NCBI GenBank assembly: GCA_914767715.1
Contig: OU612073.1
Coordinates: 7,318,001-7,378,000, forward strand
Direction of reading: 5' to 3'
DNA length: 60,000 nt
Source: Membranipora membranacea
Taxonomy: Eukaryota; Bryozoa; Gymnolaemata; Cheilostomatida; Membraniporidae
This document shows positions 23,940 to 37,196 of the stretch, piece by piece (position 1 is the first letter of the stretch; every line of letters begins with the position of its first letter). A program made the position numbers and the translations under genes. The notes under the pieces are model-generated. The model ran no database searches. It was not told the DNA's origin and worked only from the letters and a program-made list of their open reading frames with translations.

Positions 23940-24505
23940 CGGTAAATGGCCATCCGCCACACTTCTCTCTAAAAAGCCAACCGCTTGTGCCAAATACCCA
24001 TCCGGCAGTGCTAACTGGCCATCCACTTCGCCTGGTATCAATTTTGAAGTGTGACTGTCACAAACCCATCCGGATGGCCATTTAGCAAACTCTAGATTGC
24101 CAAATACCCATCCGGATGGCCGTTTAGCAACTCTTGATTGTCAAATACCCATCCGGACGGACTTAGAGCAGCAATAATATATGCTGCAACAAACCCATCC
24201 GGATGGCCATTTAGCAACTCTTGATTACCAAATACCCATCCGGATGGGCTTGGAGCAGTGATATTTGCTGTAACCAACCCATCCGGATGGGTCTTTTGCT
24301 TGGATGATGAGTGTCCACAACCCATCCTTCTCTGTTACAAACCCATCCTCCTCTGTCAAATTTGTGTCCGGACACGTTTTATGCAACCGGATGCCTATTT
24401 GGCATTCGGCGGTTGTCCCAGTGCCAACCGGATGCCTATCGGACAACCACTGGATGCCACGCGGACAACTGGCGGTTGTCCGATAGGCATCCGGATGGGT
24501 TTTTA
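23940..24505. repeat. Array of CCATCCGGATGG palindromes
   Basis: ACCCATCCGGATGG (CCATCCGGATGG is a perfect 12-bp palindrome) occurs at roughly 40-90-bp intervals near 24064, 24108, 24193, 24237 and 24283. Variants lie near 24151, 24488 and 24890. Between them, AAATACCCATCC and ATTTAGCAACTCTTGATT recur. Open frames on both strands (SGWVFGNQELL type) come from this symmetry and are not genes. Confidence 0.7.
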
Positions 24506-27500
24506 GCGCAGCAGAGCCCTTAGCTTTGAATATCTTCCTGATTGGACATTCAGATTGACCTCACGATCCATCTTTCCTAAGCTCTACCACATCCAACAGA
24601 GTAACAAGAATAAGCACTTCTGTACTAGTTGGGCATGGTCAAAACCTTTTTTTGGTGGACAGGTCAATAATTCTGGAAGGACAGTATTCAGTGGACAGGC
24701 ATGGACGAATGGTCACAAATTATTGATGAACAAGCAGAAAACTTTTGCATGGACGAGTATGGACGAACGGACAAAATGATGGGTTTGCCGCCACGAGGAT
24801 AAGTATCCTAACTTCAATTCGTGTCTGGATGTCAAGTTGGCAACCCCCAAATGCAACGCAGACATCCAACGGATACCAAATAGGTATTCGGATGGGTTCT
24901 TAGAACAGTAGGGCGTACGTAATTCAGGGTGTGTTTTGTCTTTGGTGGGAATACAAAATATCCGATGAATCAAAGAAAGAGTCCTCTGATACTGAGTTTT
25001 GAATAACTATCCAAGGAAACATAAAAAGTTTAACAAAACTATCAAAACATACTTATGTACCTTAAAGGTATCTGAAGAAAAAAAACAACGAGATATTTTA
25101 GAAACTTTTTGAAAGGCAAATATCTAGTTTTGAAATCAACTTTTGTTCAATGCATACCTTATTGCTATTTTTTAGAAGACAGATAAAATTTCAAATCTGA
25201 TTTTGAAAAGGTGCAGGAGAGTCAGCGCTCACAGCTCACAGTCAGGGGGCTTGGCAGAGATGGAAGAAGGTACCCAGCGCTGAGCAGTTATAATAGTTTT
25301 ATATTAAATGCTTCTTTGCATGCCGATTTTGCATCAAGCATCGAGAGATTGTTTGAATAGCTCAGCTTTTGTTTACCAACCCACAATGGCCCAAAGCGAC
25401 CTACTTCAACCCACACGGACCCACACCGACCAACACTGTCTCGCATGGTACGTAGCGACCCGCGTTAACCTACACCAACCAACACCGGCCAACCCTGAAC
25501 CAATGAGCAGGAAGTTCTTTTTGGTAGTTCTTTGAAAAGAAGCGTCGACAATAAATGATCATATGTCTTTCTTGTATATTAGGAATCCCCTTTTTTTAGA
25601 TACGGTTCAACTTAATTGATCTTTCTACCAATAAAAAATGAATTGATGCTAAAAAGGGCTTTGAAAAAACACTTTGCATTACAAAACCTTGACCTTGGCA
25701 AATTTAGCATGATATTCAAGAACTTGACAATTTTTTTTATGGATTTGTCAGTAGGGAAACTCCATACAGACCTAAAAATGCGACAAATTGTATTTGGAAT
25801 CTGCTTATCGTGGATGTTGGGCCCTTGGTGTGTCAAATATCCCCAAAAGATTGTTGTTTCGATCACAAAGTAATCTTTTCTGCAGCACTCTCTGTGAAAA
25901 TTATGTTGAGGCAAGGCTGAATGCCATTGAAAGCTGCAGTGAAAGGCTATACCAAATAATCTGTATCACATTTTATATCAATGAAACCTCTTGGGGTAAT
26001 TGATAACCAGCCTGCCTGGTATTCACGACTAATAACTGTTTTTATCCCATTTTCTGAATAGGTTAGCAAATGATTTCAAATAGAAATACATTACCATTTG
26101 AGTTAAAAATAAATAGGAAAATGTGGCATCATATAGTAGGCATGCCTAAACATTACGTTGCAAGATTAGATATGTATGATGAAATATTTAAAGAGTACTT
26201 ATTTGTAATCAAAAATTTGGATCATGACTGTAAATACAGGAGGTCCACTGTGTGCTTGCAAACAGTGTAAAGATCATCCTCTACCTCTTCGGAAAAATAG
26301 TAACTGGTTTTGGCGGGCGGAGATTATAGGGTCACTACTCTATACGAGCCTTGATCTTAAGGAGGTTCATCGAACAAGGATGTCAAATAAGACCTAGTGC
26401 ATAATAAAAACCCTATCAAAGTTTGTGTGATGACCGGCTATTTATATTACAAAGCGAGAATTTGTTGTAGGGAGTTATTATCCCTCGGGTCATGAGAAGA
26501 TAACAACTGTTCAAAATATGATGAAAAATTAATTGCCGATATAGACAGTGAAATGAATCGGACAAGGAGATAAACTATGATTAAGATCAAACTCAAGTGA
26601 TACAGCTTGTATAATGTATATTATAGTGATTTAGAAGCCGCACTCAAAGTTGGTTACCAAATTGTCACCGTAGAATAGGAAAAGCTTGCTTTCCAAGTGA
26701 AAACCTTTCATCCATACCTCTAACGTAACGTAACGGATATTTGGGAACTTGTAACAGCATACTATAATACTATAATATTATATTATAGTTATACTGATTC
26801 AGCATTGGCAAGTCATTCATCCTGACCGGTCTGTTCAGATCAGGACCAAAAATATAGAAGCTCTAAATTGTGCAAGTATTATTTTGAGTTTGTGTTTATC
26901 ATAGCAAAAATTAATAATATGAGGGTCCTACAAAACAAACCCATGCATTGAGCAAAGCAATAGCAAAGCAAAGCCAGACTGTGCAAAAGAGTATCGGGAT
27001 GTTCAAGATTTTTTGACTTAGGCATTATGTATGAAGCATTGGAGGGGAAGGAACCCAGCTAGGGAACCACTTCCTGTCCATACGCTCTTGTTATGGCGTA
27101 GAGATATAAAATGATTAGTTTTGCGTATGCATATTATTTAATGTTTTCTCATAATAATAAGGGGCAATAGAATCAACAAGTGAATTTGCCAGAGAACAAA
27201 AGGAGATCTTTTCTTTCCAGTGCTCAAAAAAATATGCATTTTCGTTGACAGGTATTATATGAGAAATATTTGGTAAAATCTGGAAATTGGCACTGTGATA
27301 CCACACTCCACACTGTTCTCATTTCTGACCACCCCTCTCTAGGTTAATTTACTTAAACACACCACTGATCCTTTTCAATTTGTACATAATTTGTACAAAG
27401 GAAGATGCATTCAAGAGTTACCCCCTCTTTGACCATCACACAATAATCCACACAAGAAGAATAATCTATTCATATATATGTCATATAACTACATAAAAAT

Positions 27501-27974
27501 ATTCAATAATTATTATGTAATAATTAATTCAATTCAGCTGACAAGGATTCATAAAACAGACCATTCACACACTTGAGCATAACATGAAAAGGTACAATAT
27601 CTACCTAACTAGCAACTAATAATATTGTATAAGTATTGATATTTATACTGATATTTAAAATATAACATATATAAAAAAAACTCATCGGACACAATTATAA
27701 GAAATAAAGGTTGCCAAATTACCTGATAGCAAAAACAGTAAAAAGAATTGTCATACCCTGTATTAGAAATGATGTCGTTATATATATTGTATAATATATT
27801 CCAAGATTAACATTGTCAAGTAGATGACGATAGAATATCAGGCAGGCAAGAATATAGATTGAAAATCCGACCTAGCTTACATGGCTCATTAAATAGGGCG
27901 ATCAAATAAAACCTGATGTATCAATAAAAAAATGAACAAATAGTAGAGTTCTTATAAAAAAATCATTGTTGTTA
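24506..27974. other. Intergenic region, no gene recognised
   Basis: AT-rich apart from a ~100-bp stretch of degenerate CCAACCCACA-type repeats at 25375-25505. Several open frames of 60-100 codons exist on both strands with no signal peptide, motif or splice pattern I can support. Confidence 0.4.
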
Positions 27975-29600
27975 GAGTTGTCGGTAGAGGAACCCTTGCT
28001 AAGGACTGTTTATGCTCGAAATTTACCGGATTTTCTGATTTAATTTTCTTTAAAATTGTCCCCTTAGTTGAGTTTAAATTTTTTTCGCAACAACGGTCCT
28101 TGCGCAGTGTAACTCTACAACTTACCCAACCAACCAAGCGAGGTGAGTAAAACAAAGGAACTAAACATCAACAAACAGGTTCATTGGTTAGCCAATGCAT
28201 GCATATATGCTACTACTTCTAGGTTCCTTGAACCAGTCAAACTATGTTGATAAACTGGCTTTTTATACATAGTAAGACTCCTTCCCTATTTCTTTCAGAG
28301 ACCCTTCCTCTGATATAATCCACAGTATTTCTAATCCATAGACTACCTCTGTATTTTACACGGTCACCCTTGTGTAATATTGATGGGACTGATATAATTA
28401 GGCTGGGATATACCACTGTAAGGTTTATACACCTGCCTGAAGAAGAGATACACATAAAAAGTCACAGCTAGATATGCCAGCAGAATAAATGGTTAACGTG
28501 GTGAGAAAGTTAAGAGTTATCCCACCATTCAATAGTAAAAGACAACTCCTAATTGTCCCAGCAAGGCATTCAGTAACTGAAACCAGGGAGGGTGGGAGGT
28601 ATATCCCAACCTCCTTGCTGAAACCAGAGAGGGTGAAACTGCAGAAACACTGAATAACTTGCAATTCTGAGATATCATCATAAGCATTGGACATGACAGT
28701 CAAGAGAACATTTACAAATATCAGAAATATTGCTGGCAAATATAGTGTAACTGATGCTTAGGTCGACAAGGTCACACGGATGATAATAGAATATTATTTA
28801 TAATACAAGTTACATAATAAAAAGTTGATGAAGTTCGAGTGAAACGTAGAGGAACCCATGCTAAGGACTGTTTATGTTCGTAATTTACTAGATTTGGAGA
28901 TTTATTTTTCTTGTAAATTGATTTTTGTTGAAAACTTTAAATTGTTTAAACGGTCCTTGTGCAGTGTAGCTCTACAGGTACCCTATTTTACTTCTGTGTT
29001 TTACACTGCCATCCTTTGTAAACAGTAAGAAGCCTTCCTTATTTCTTTTAGAGGCCCCTACCTCTGATATAATCCACAGTATACCTAGTCCTAAGACTAC
29101 CTCTGTGGTTTACACAGTCACCCTTATGCAATATCGGTGGGACTGATATAACTAAGCTGGGATATACCACTGTGAGGTTATACACCAGTCGCTCTGTGCT
29201 GGAGAAGAAATATGCATAAGAATCAGAGCTAGATATGGCAGCAGAATAAAAATTACTGGGTGAGAAAGTAAAGAGTTTTCCAACCATTTCTTAGTGAAAG
29301 GCAACTCCTAACTCTCCTGACCAGGCAAAGTAGAATCAGGGAGTTTGGTCCATGGTAGAATTAATGGTTATTATTGTGAGAAAGTTAGCAGTTATCCTGC
29401 CATTGCTCGGTGAAAGACAATTCCTAACTGTCCTAGCCAAGGCAAAGTTAGATTCTGTAGCTGACAGACTGAAAAACTCAGTGTAGTGCAAGGTACAATA
29501 GACTGCAGGTAGTAAATAGGGAAAGACAGATAAGAGTGCTGCATAAGAACTCAGGCTACATCCGGGAATGCGCAGGAAGGAGGCATTAATAATCACGCTG
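27975..29600. repeat. Diverged tandem duplication, ~0.87-kb unit
   Basis: 27975-28740 and 28845-29600 share ordered blocks: GCTAAGGACTGTTTATG, CGGTCCTTGYGCAGTGTA, CCTCTGATATAATCCACAG, GGGATATACCACTGT and GAGAAAGTTA. Minus-strand peptides such as NLTVVYPSLIISVPSILHKG recur in both copies, but both frames are interrupted. This could be a decayed duplicated exon or a repeat remnant. Confidence 0.6.
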
Positions 29601-30309
29601 GCTTAGAGAGAGGGGAAGAGAATGAGAGAAGACAAAGGAGTTGTAACAATACTGGACACCTCAGCATATCTCATGTAAGTTGAATACACTGCACTCAGGA
29701 TTTGATTTATCAAACAGAATCAAGTGTCCACCTTGAAATTCTGAGACATCGTCATAAGCATTGAACATGACAGACAAGACATATGCTGTTGTTGTGAGCT
29801 ATTTACCAACCTCTCCTTTGCGATAGACATTGCCGTGTTTTTCGAACTCTTGGATCATGTTTCTCACATTCTGTTCCTGCAATCAAAAATACAAGTTAGT
29901 CTCCTTTGTCACAGGATTATAACTCAGATCGTAACGGTGGAAGTAATAAAAAAGATTTATTGTAGCTGTTCAGTGGGTAATACAATATCAATATCCAGGC
30001 CGGAGAATTCTATTTCAATTGATTTTATCAATCAGTTTAACGATCTTTTGTTTTGGACACTTTAACAAATGGACATGAATAGCTTGCAAATGTGTTGGGC
30101 TCTGATTGGCTGGGTGGAGTGAAAGAGACAGTGCCAGGTCATATGGTACAATAAAATGGAAAGTACTTTGGACCTTGGCATTGCCTACCACACACTATTT
30201 ACATTTGGTCATCAAATTTTCGTCTTATGCAATATCTTACATTTTTCATACGTTATGCAATGCAAAGGACAAAGGTAATTTCCTGAAGGTACTCTAATGA
30301 CCTGGCATT

Positions 30310-30365
30310 GGCCCTCGTCGGGCGGGGGGGGGGGAGGCAAAGTCTGGGGGGGCTCACACTAGCTT
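30310..30365. repeat. G-rich hairpin repeat
   Basis: GTCGGGCGGGGGGGGG then AAAGTCTGGGGGGGCTCACACT. Family signature as at 46726-46769, with one arm mutated. Confidence 0.5.
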
Positions 30366-30439
30366 ATGAATAGCATGAAATGTAAACGATAAAGTTAGAC
30401 GCCTATGAGAGCATGACTCATATCCTTTTTAAATACTGT

Positions 30440-31846
30440 GTACTTTGTTCAATATCTCGCTACAAAGTGCCACTGTGCCCGATATTTGGAAAGCTGCCAA
30501 TATAGTGCCTTTACCTAAACTGAAAGGCGCAACAGAACCTAAAGACTTTAGGCCCATTGCCCTGACACCAATCCTCTCTAAGTGTCTTGAGAAACTTGTA
30601 GCGCCCCACATCAGTGCTCACATTGCCGATAGTAACCAGTTTGCCTATAAACGTAACAGCAGTACAGACGATGCACTATTGTTGTTACTTGACAAAATCA
30701 CTAATCATCTCGATAGCTCTGCAAAGAATTATGTACACTCGATTTTCATTGACTTTAGCAGTGCTTTTAATACAATCAACAGTAACACCCTAGTCCAAAA
30801 GATGTCATCTCTTAAACCCCAACATCGTATCCTGGTCATATAACTTTCTGTCATCACGTACACAGCGAGTGAAAGTAGGTAATACTCTATCTAACAGCAT
30901 CATAACATCAACTGGATGCCCTCAGGGATGTCCTCAGTCCCATCCTCTTCTCACTTTACGTAGACGACATGGCAGTAAGCGATGATCACACCATCATAAA
31001 ATACGCCGATGACACTGTAATATTAGAATTCATCTCGCCAAAATCACCATCATCACTGCAAGCTGAAATCGATAATATCAGATCATGGTGCACAAGAAAC
31101 AGTCTGCCCATCAACACAAAGAGCTTGTTTTCTGTAATCTACGCGAAGATCCTGACCCTCCACCCATCATGATCAACAACTCCGCCATCGAACAAGTAGA
31201 TGAATACAAATATCTTGGCACCACACTCAATCATAAGCTTAACTTCAATACGAACACCAAAAACATCATCAGCAAAGCTAACAAACGACTATTCATCATG
31301 AAGCAGCTAGCCTTTATGAATGTCAAGACAACTACCATTAAGCTGGCATACACCTCATTTCTCGAAAGTGTCCTACAATATCACCTATGTATTATATACG
31401 GACACTTCTCATCTGATATTCAGAACCAGTACAATCACCTCATCAACACAGCTTGTAGACTAAGCAAAGGCAGGCTTGAAGTTACAACCATAGACGATAT
31501 ATTCGATAAGTACTTCAAAACTAAATGCCTGAGAATGTTCGCTTCGGGCAAAGACACTGTCATAACGCTAGAACAACTCCCATCTGGTAGATACAGAGTG
31601 CCAGCCTACCGTGTAAACTGCCGTAAATATTGTTTTCGCTCATCATGTGTAAAACTGCTCAATCGAATAGCTTGATTCATTTATTATAAATCTAGTCAAT
31701 GTTTTTTTACAATTTTTAAAACTTTATTTTTATTCACAGAGCACAAGAGAAACATTGATTATGTCATGAGAATTGATACAAATATATACATACATACATA
31801 CATACATACATACATACATACATACATACATACATACATACATACA
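30440..31846 (+). mobile_element. Non-LTR retrotransposon remnant (CR1/L2-like reverse transcriptase)
   Basis: The plus strand carries the C-terminal two-thirds of a LINE reverse transcriptase: fingers with DFRPIALTP, palm with FIDFSSAFNTIN, a degraded PQG region, the YADD catalytic box, and a C-terminal region containing DEYKYLGTTLNHKL. The frame is broken at least twice (stop at 30841, shifts near 30950 and 31100). The 5' end is missing. A ~110-bp 3' UTR is followed by (CATA)n at 31787-31846, probably the element's tail. It is inactive. Confidence 0.9.
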
Positions 31847-33695
31847 GCAGTGGAAAACCACAATGAATCCACATCATCCCAGCTCAACAATGCTATATTC
31901 CCGCCGCAGCAAGTCGTTGTCTCAATGTGTTTTTATCAGCCCCTCAAATCATTCTTGGTTTAAATAGTTCTTGTTCAAGCCATTGAATCTATTGGAAAGT
32001 TTGGGGATGGTGTAGTTGAGGATTTATTTAAGAAGTATAGAGCCACAACCGAGTGTTGTTGTTGTCGTCATCCAATGTCATGAACTGGACTGGCCTATGA
32101 TTAACTTTTAACAGTATGTGGCTTGATTAGTAGTGTTATATGGAACACAATCAGTTTTTTTACATACGTCAGCTGAAGATGTATTCTGGAGGGAGGGTGA
32201 TTGCTCTCTCGCACATGCCATGTTTCTAAAAAGAAAATTAATGCAGATATTTTATGTTTACTAAAACCAAAAGATGGATTAGTTTGGATTATAACCTGGC
32301 ACGGTCTTTTGTCCTCCCATCTCAACTAGTGATCTCAGCTGGTTTAATTATTCAGGGCTGTATCATTCTATACTGCCATACCCGCCTAAACCTGATTCGT
32401 TTTCCGCCTTTTAAAGACATTTTTATTTTAATTTGGCAGAAAGCTGTCCTTCTCTGGCGGAAAGCTGACTTCTCAAATTTTCCCAGAGCTGCCTTAATAG
32501 ATGATATTACAGTAGGCAGCATACTACTGACATTGCAGGAATCGTTAACTGAACATGGTACAATTCTTAGATTTTATATCAGGTTTTCTTCATTTCTCAC
32601 TTTGTTTGATAGAATTTAATAAAAAGATTTCCGGAAGGCAAGCCGTAGGGACCCCTGTCAGGTTCCCTCCATTCATCATCTAGATAGGGCAGGGGTTCAT
32701 TAAAAACAACCCTGTCATTATTCATGCTAAGATTCTTTTTTTTCAGTTAATCACCATCTTAATTCTGGAAAGAGCCCAGCGGTCGGCTACAATGATCATT
32801 TGACCAGACATATGCTTTGAAGAAAGGCTGGAGTTTTTGAGTTAATCCACAGTATCTGATTTTATTTTTGAAAAGGGAAAGAGGCATTTTGTAAACCAAC
32901 ATGCCCTCTTTTTAATCGTATTTTCAGAAATCAAAGTAGAACATATTCTCAGTGCAATATTATTTAAAGACCTAAACTATGGTTGGTCCCAAAGATGTGT
33001 CAAATCTTTTTTTCAAGTCTCATATTAATGATCTTCACTTTATTTATTTTACCGACATTGTAAGCATTGTTCTTTTATCGACAACATGATATGCGATACA
33101 AAAATAAAACTTTAGCTTAAACTTACAATTTGTTAGTTTCGGAAGAATTGAAGAGTGATTTGATTATTGTTGGCAGGAGAATGTGGTGATGCTTTCATAC
33201 AAAGTTCCAGCGTTGTGGAGTAAGTTCTTTGCCTGTAGTGGTGTCCTGCCTGAGAGTCTGAATGATAATGAGAGCAATGGCTAGCAATATAAGTGGTTTC
33301 AATTTAAAGCAAAAACATCCCAAAGGTTTATTTTCATAAAAAATATTTGTTACGATAACATTGGATGGGCTATCAGTTATCAACCAATAGGATTGGTTTT
33401 CTAGTGTAGGTCCTTCTTCCCTTGAAAGAAACCCATCATAGGGGGTTCCCAAACCTTTCCATAATACACGGCTTGCTAAGACTTCAATAGTGCCGTGTTC
33501 CAATAATCAGTGAAAATCCCATTCACAGTGGCTCTCAACTGTGTATGTGATTTTACATTGATAATTAGTAATCAATTCGATTACAACCGGAACAAGTCAA
33601 GCTTTTATCTATTGACAAAATAAAAATTAACATTGAAACATTGAAACATTGAAACAATGACAATTACATTAACACAAAAGTGTGAAATAGTATAC
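31847..33695. other. Region without a supported gene
   Basis: AT-rich. Contains the possible exon 32168-32225 and the exon-like segment at 33370-33500 described under 29811-33824. The plus-strand frame at 32254-32619 has no family signature. Confidence 0.35.
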
Positions 33696-34159
33696 CTGAT
33701 AAAATTGCTTCTCCATAGTATGAGATCTTTCTTTCATGGAAGGGTCTCCATCATAAGGGATTTCCAGATATTTCCACAGTGATTGTACGGATAGTCGTTT
33801 ACAAAAGGAAATATTTAAGCCTATCTAGGAACAATTTTCTATTGTAGGCGATCTAAGGAATATTGTGCTAATGAGAAAATCACACTTATCCCAATTCCAT
33901 ACCAACTTATTTATACAGGCATGCGGGAGGCGTTGGAGAATTCTTCCATCTCCATTCCCCCACCCCCTGTTAATTGTTGAGCGAACATGATTCTAGCATA
34001 CTGTTGTCAAATCACGTTGTTTATTAAACATTTGAATTCATCTTGTCACTGGTTGGTGGCTGCTGGTTGATAGCCGCTTACTTTTTCCTGCTTCTTTAGG
34101 AGATTGAGTTTTACCAGAGAGTTATCCCACAAGCTGCACTATTATCTTCAAAGAACTTC

Positions 34160-36690
34160 TTCACAAGTGATGGACTGCATAGCATTGCATGAAAATTCCT
34201 ACCACCAATCAATCATATTGTTGCCAGTTTTCAGGGTCTTATGTTCCTGAATCTCTAACTAAACAGAAGACATGCAAAAATTTTCACAAAACAACAGAGA
34301 AGGGTTTTTATTTAACGGGGATCCTAAAAGGTTTTTCAGAGGGTGATGACAATTGCATTGTGGTCTTACATAAAGACCAATACATACAAATATCATGTAA
34401 TTTCATCAGCATTCAAACCATATGGGCTAGCCTTCTGTATTGCCAAGTACCCAATCTGCATTCCGGTGTATTCTTTGTAGACAGTAGCCCGCTGCATGAC
34501 AATGAGGTAACAACTCCTATAAAATTTACCTTGACAACAAAATTGCTACCATTGTGTTATGGACTTTTTTATATTAACACAATTAAATATTCAAATTACA
34601 ATAATGAATTTCTAAACATAATAAATATTCTCAGTTAAAGATAATAAATACTTCCTATCGCTGATGATTCTTATCGAATAAAAAATGAAAGCCACAGAAG
34701 ACTGGGTAGGCGTCCATGTATGACAGGATGACTCAAGACTAATATAAAACTATAACCACAGAATTTAATCACCAATCAATCACTTGTTATGGGACAAAAA
34801 ATCTGAATGACAGTGGTTTGATTTGCTAGGTAAAAAATATCAAATCATATACCATCATAAAAGTGCAAAGTGTTGAGAATTCCGTTGTGCGTTGCTCGGG
34901 GAGAATAGTACATCAGACATTGGTGTAGATAGATCACGGCAAACATTTTTTGTATTTTTGAAACCAAGTATTGAGCTTCGAGAAAATCGAAAACTGTTGG
35001 TGGTGTGTCAGCATAATTGAAAAGCAGCTTGATAATTCTAAATGGGTTAATTGCAGCCATTTTTTCGCTGGTTTTGACAATTAAGGATGGGAAACCAGTG
35101 AAAACTTTTACACTCACTATTCTGACACTTTCAGATTTTTCAAGTTATCCAAACCAAATAGTGATGAGTTTTCCTTCCTCTCCCCTCCCCCCTCAAGCAT
35201 TTGTCATCGTTAGCTGTATATGGTGCACTATTACGTGAGATTGAACATCAAAATTGTGATCAACTCAAATAATAAACTAAAAACCATAAAGTCAGGGACT
35301 TTTATTATATATATATGCCAACAAAAAAGAAGGATAGGCCCTAACTGGAGCGGTAATCTGGTGGAAAGTTTGGCGTTCCACAATTGACAGTTGAATCAAT
35401 AACAAAGGATTATCGGGTCGATTGACAGACGGTTTTTTATATTTCATGCTTATGCATGAATTATGCAAACAAATCCACAACACCAAATGAGAGGGTTCTA
35501 TCTTCAAAGAACTTAAAATAATAAATATTTTCATAATATAAAGATAATAATTCCTACCACTGATGATCGCTTACCAGTAAAAACAAAAACCGCAAAAATC
35601 TGGGAAGACATCTATAGATGTCCCTGAATGATACCCATACAAACTATTATCACAGAATTTATCCCTCCAAGACATGACTTTGTTATAAGGCAAAAAAATA
35701 CTCTAAATGTATGTGGGTGTTATGTAAGGTAAAAAATATCAAATCATGTATCATGATATTGTGGTATTAGTACATAGTGTTGAGAATTCTGCTGTGCGAT
35801 GCTAGGGCAGAATAGTACTTCAGGCGTTGGTGAAGATAGATCACTACAATCACTTTTTATATTTTTATCATATAATTTAAGAATATCCAAAGATCTTGTC
35901 CATGAGTCAACATTGTTGAAAGAAGTAGTCTCCTTCATAAATTACTCAAAATGTGTTTAATGTTTGCGAATATTTCTGTCTGTTTTTCGTTTTAGTATTG
36001 TCAACCGCACCTCCCCCCCCCCCCCCCGCCTGAAAACAACCCCGGAACACTTTATAGTGTCCCGGGATTGTTTTCTAGCAGGGGGGGGGGGGAACAGTTT
36101 ACAATACTACAGCGGCTCTGGATGATTGGTTTACGTCAAGATTTATACAAACTATAACCACTGAATTAAATCACTAATCAATCAGTTTGTTATGAGGCAA
36201 AAAATCGTAAACGCTGGTAGGTGGTTTGTTAGGTGAAAAATATCAAATCATGTATCACGATATTGTGGTATTAGTACATAGTGTGTGGCATTGCATCAGA
36301 AGTTTCACCACCAACCAATCAATTTGTTGAGAGTTTTCTGGCTCCAATGTTGATAAATCTCAAACAAATATAAGAAGTAGAGCAAAAATGTTGTAACGAA
36401 CAGGGGAATGTTTTTGTTTAATGGGGATTCCCAAAAAATTATACAGAGGCTGATGACATACCATTAAAAACTACACGTGTATTATCGTAGGATTTCATCA
36501 GCATTCAATTAATTTTTTATGAGGCAAAAAGTGCATGTGCTAGATGCTTAGTTAGGTACAAAATATCGAACCTAGTACATGATAGTGTTATTAGTGGATG
36601 TTCTTGCTATAATTTTCATGTGCAATGCTTAGAAATGGTACATCAATTGTTGGCGGAGATACATTGCTACATCCACTTCTGTATTGGTTT
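34160..36690. repeat. Diverged tandem units with a recurrent minus-strand peptide
   Basis: Blocks recur in order at 34160-34990, 35515-35940, 36120-36290 and 36290-36690: ACCACCAATCAATCA, GAGGCAAAAAAT, AAAATATCAAATCATRTA and GTGTTGAGAATTC. On the minus strand a short frame recurs three times with stop codons at similar places: CSDLSSPTPEVLFCPSIAQQ (35744-35860), a diverged form at 34850-34950, and CSNVSPPTIDV at 36555-36650. Conservation of residues in these frames suggests old duplicated 3' exons. A whole gene cannot be assembled. Confidence 0.45.
35995..36107. repeat. Foldback element with C-run/G-run arms
   Basis: The left arm TATTGTCAACCGC, a C-run and GAAAACAACCCCGGAACACT mirrors AGTGTCCCGGGATTGTTTTC, a G-run and AACAGTTTACAATA around a TTAT loop. 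The hairpin is ~110 bp long. Confidence 0.8.
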
Positions 36691-37196
36691 TTAATCAAAG
36701 CATGGCCTCAGCAGATGGGGACCTTTCCCGGCCAGGCCGTCGAGTAGGGAGCAAGACTTTGGGGGGGGGGGGGGCGCAGACTACACCCAATGCTGCTTTG
36801 CAACACGTACGTAGCATAATCATCAAGCAGGTTAGGGTTGAGAACAATCAAAATTTACTTTGCCAACAACCACTCATGACAAGACAAGACAAGAGGGAAC
36901 ATGCTAATTCAAGCCTTTTTTGTAGAATTATACACAGCGCTATGTCTAGCTTGATGAGGTTTGCCCATCAATGTCACAATTTTATTGAATTAGTAATAGG
37001 AAGTGTATATTATCACAGAGTAAGGATATATCCTTACTCTGCTGTCAAGAAAACTGTAGGTATCCTGATTGCTTTGCCCGCTCGCATTGTAATTTCCATA
37101 ATATAAGCGACATCCGGTCAAGAGTGCTCCTTGATTCTAGACACATCCACATACAAGTTCTGGTGATACCTTCTCACCTACATCAACATCAAACAG
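36691..37196. other. Region without a supported gene
   Basis: A plus-strand frame (36684-37106) runs across a G-run, has no motif and is not accepted as a gene. AAGGATATATCCTT near 37022 is a short local palindrome. Confidence 0.35.

Larger units (their letters stand above)
29811..33824 (-). other. Unresolved minus-strand exons of an unrecognised gene
   Basis: Two exons have good splice sites and phase 0 at both ends. One is 33696-33824 (43 codons, acceptor TTCCTAG, donor GTATAC), with LWKYLEIPYDGDPSMKERS. The other is 29811-29876 (22 codons, acceptor TTGCAG, donor GTTGGT), with NVRNMIQEFEKHGNVYRKGE. A third possible exon, 32168-32225, has excellent sites but its 58-nt length does not fit the same frame. 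A paralogue of the first exon lies at about 33370-33500 (VLWKGLGTPYDGFLSREEG). I recognise no family. The LINE remnant at 30440-31846 would lie in an intron. These may belong to one gene, to tandem relatives or to a pseudogene. Confidence 0.3.

Noticed and set aside
23761-24523. Overlapping open frames on both strands (SGWVFGNQELL and similar)
   Set aside because: They follow the palindromic repeat array, with mirrored peptides on both strands and no signal peptide or domain.
36684-37106. 140-codon plus-strand frame
   Set aside because: Crosses a homopolymer G-run, has no motif, and overlaps repeat-derived sequence.
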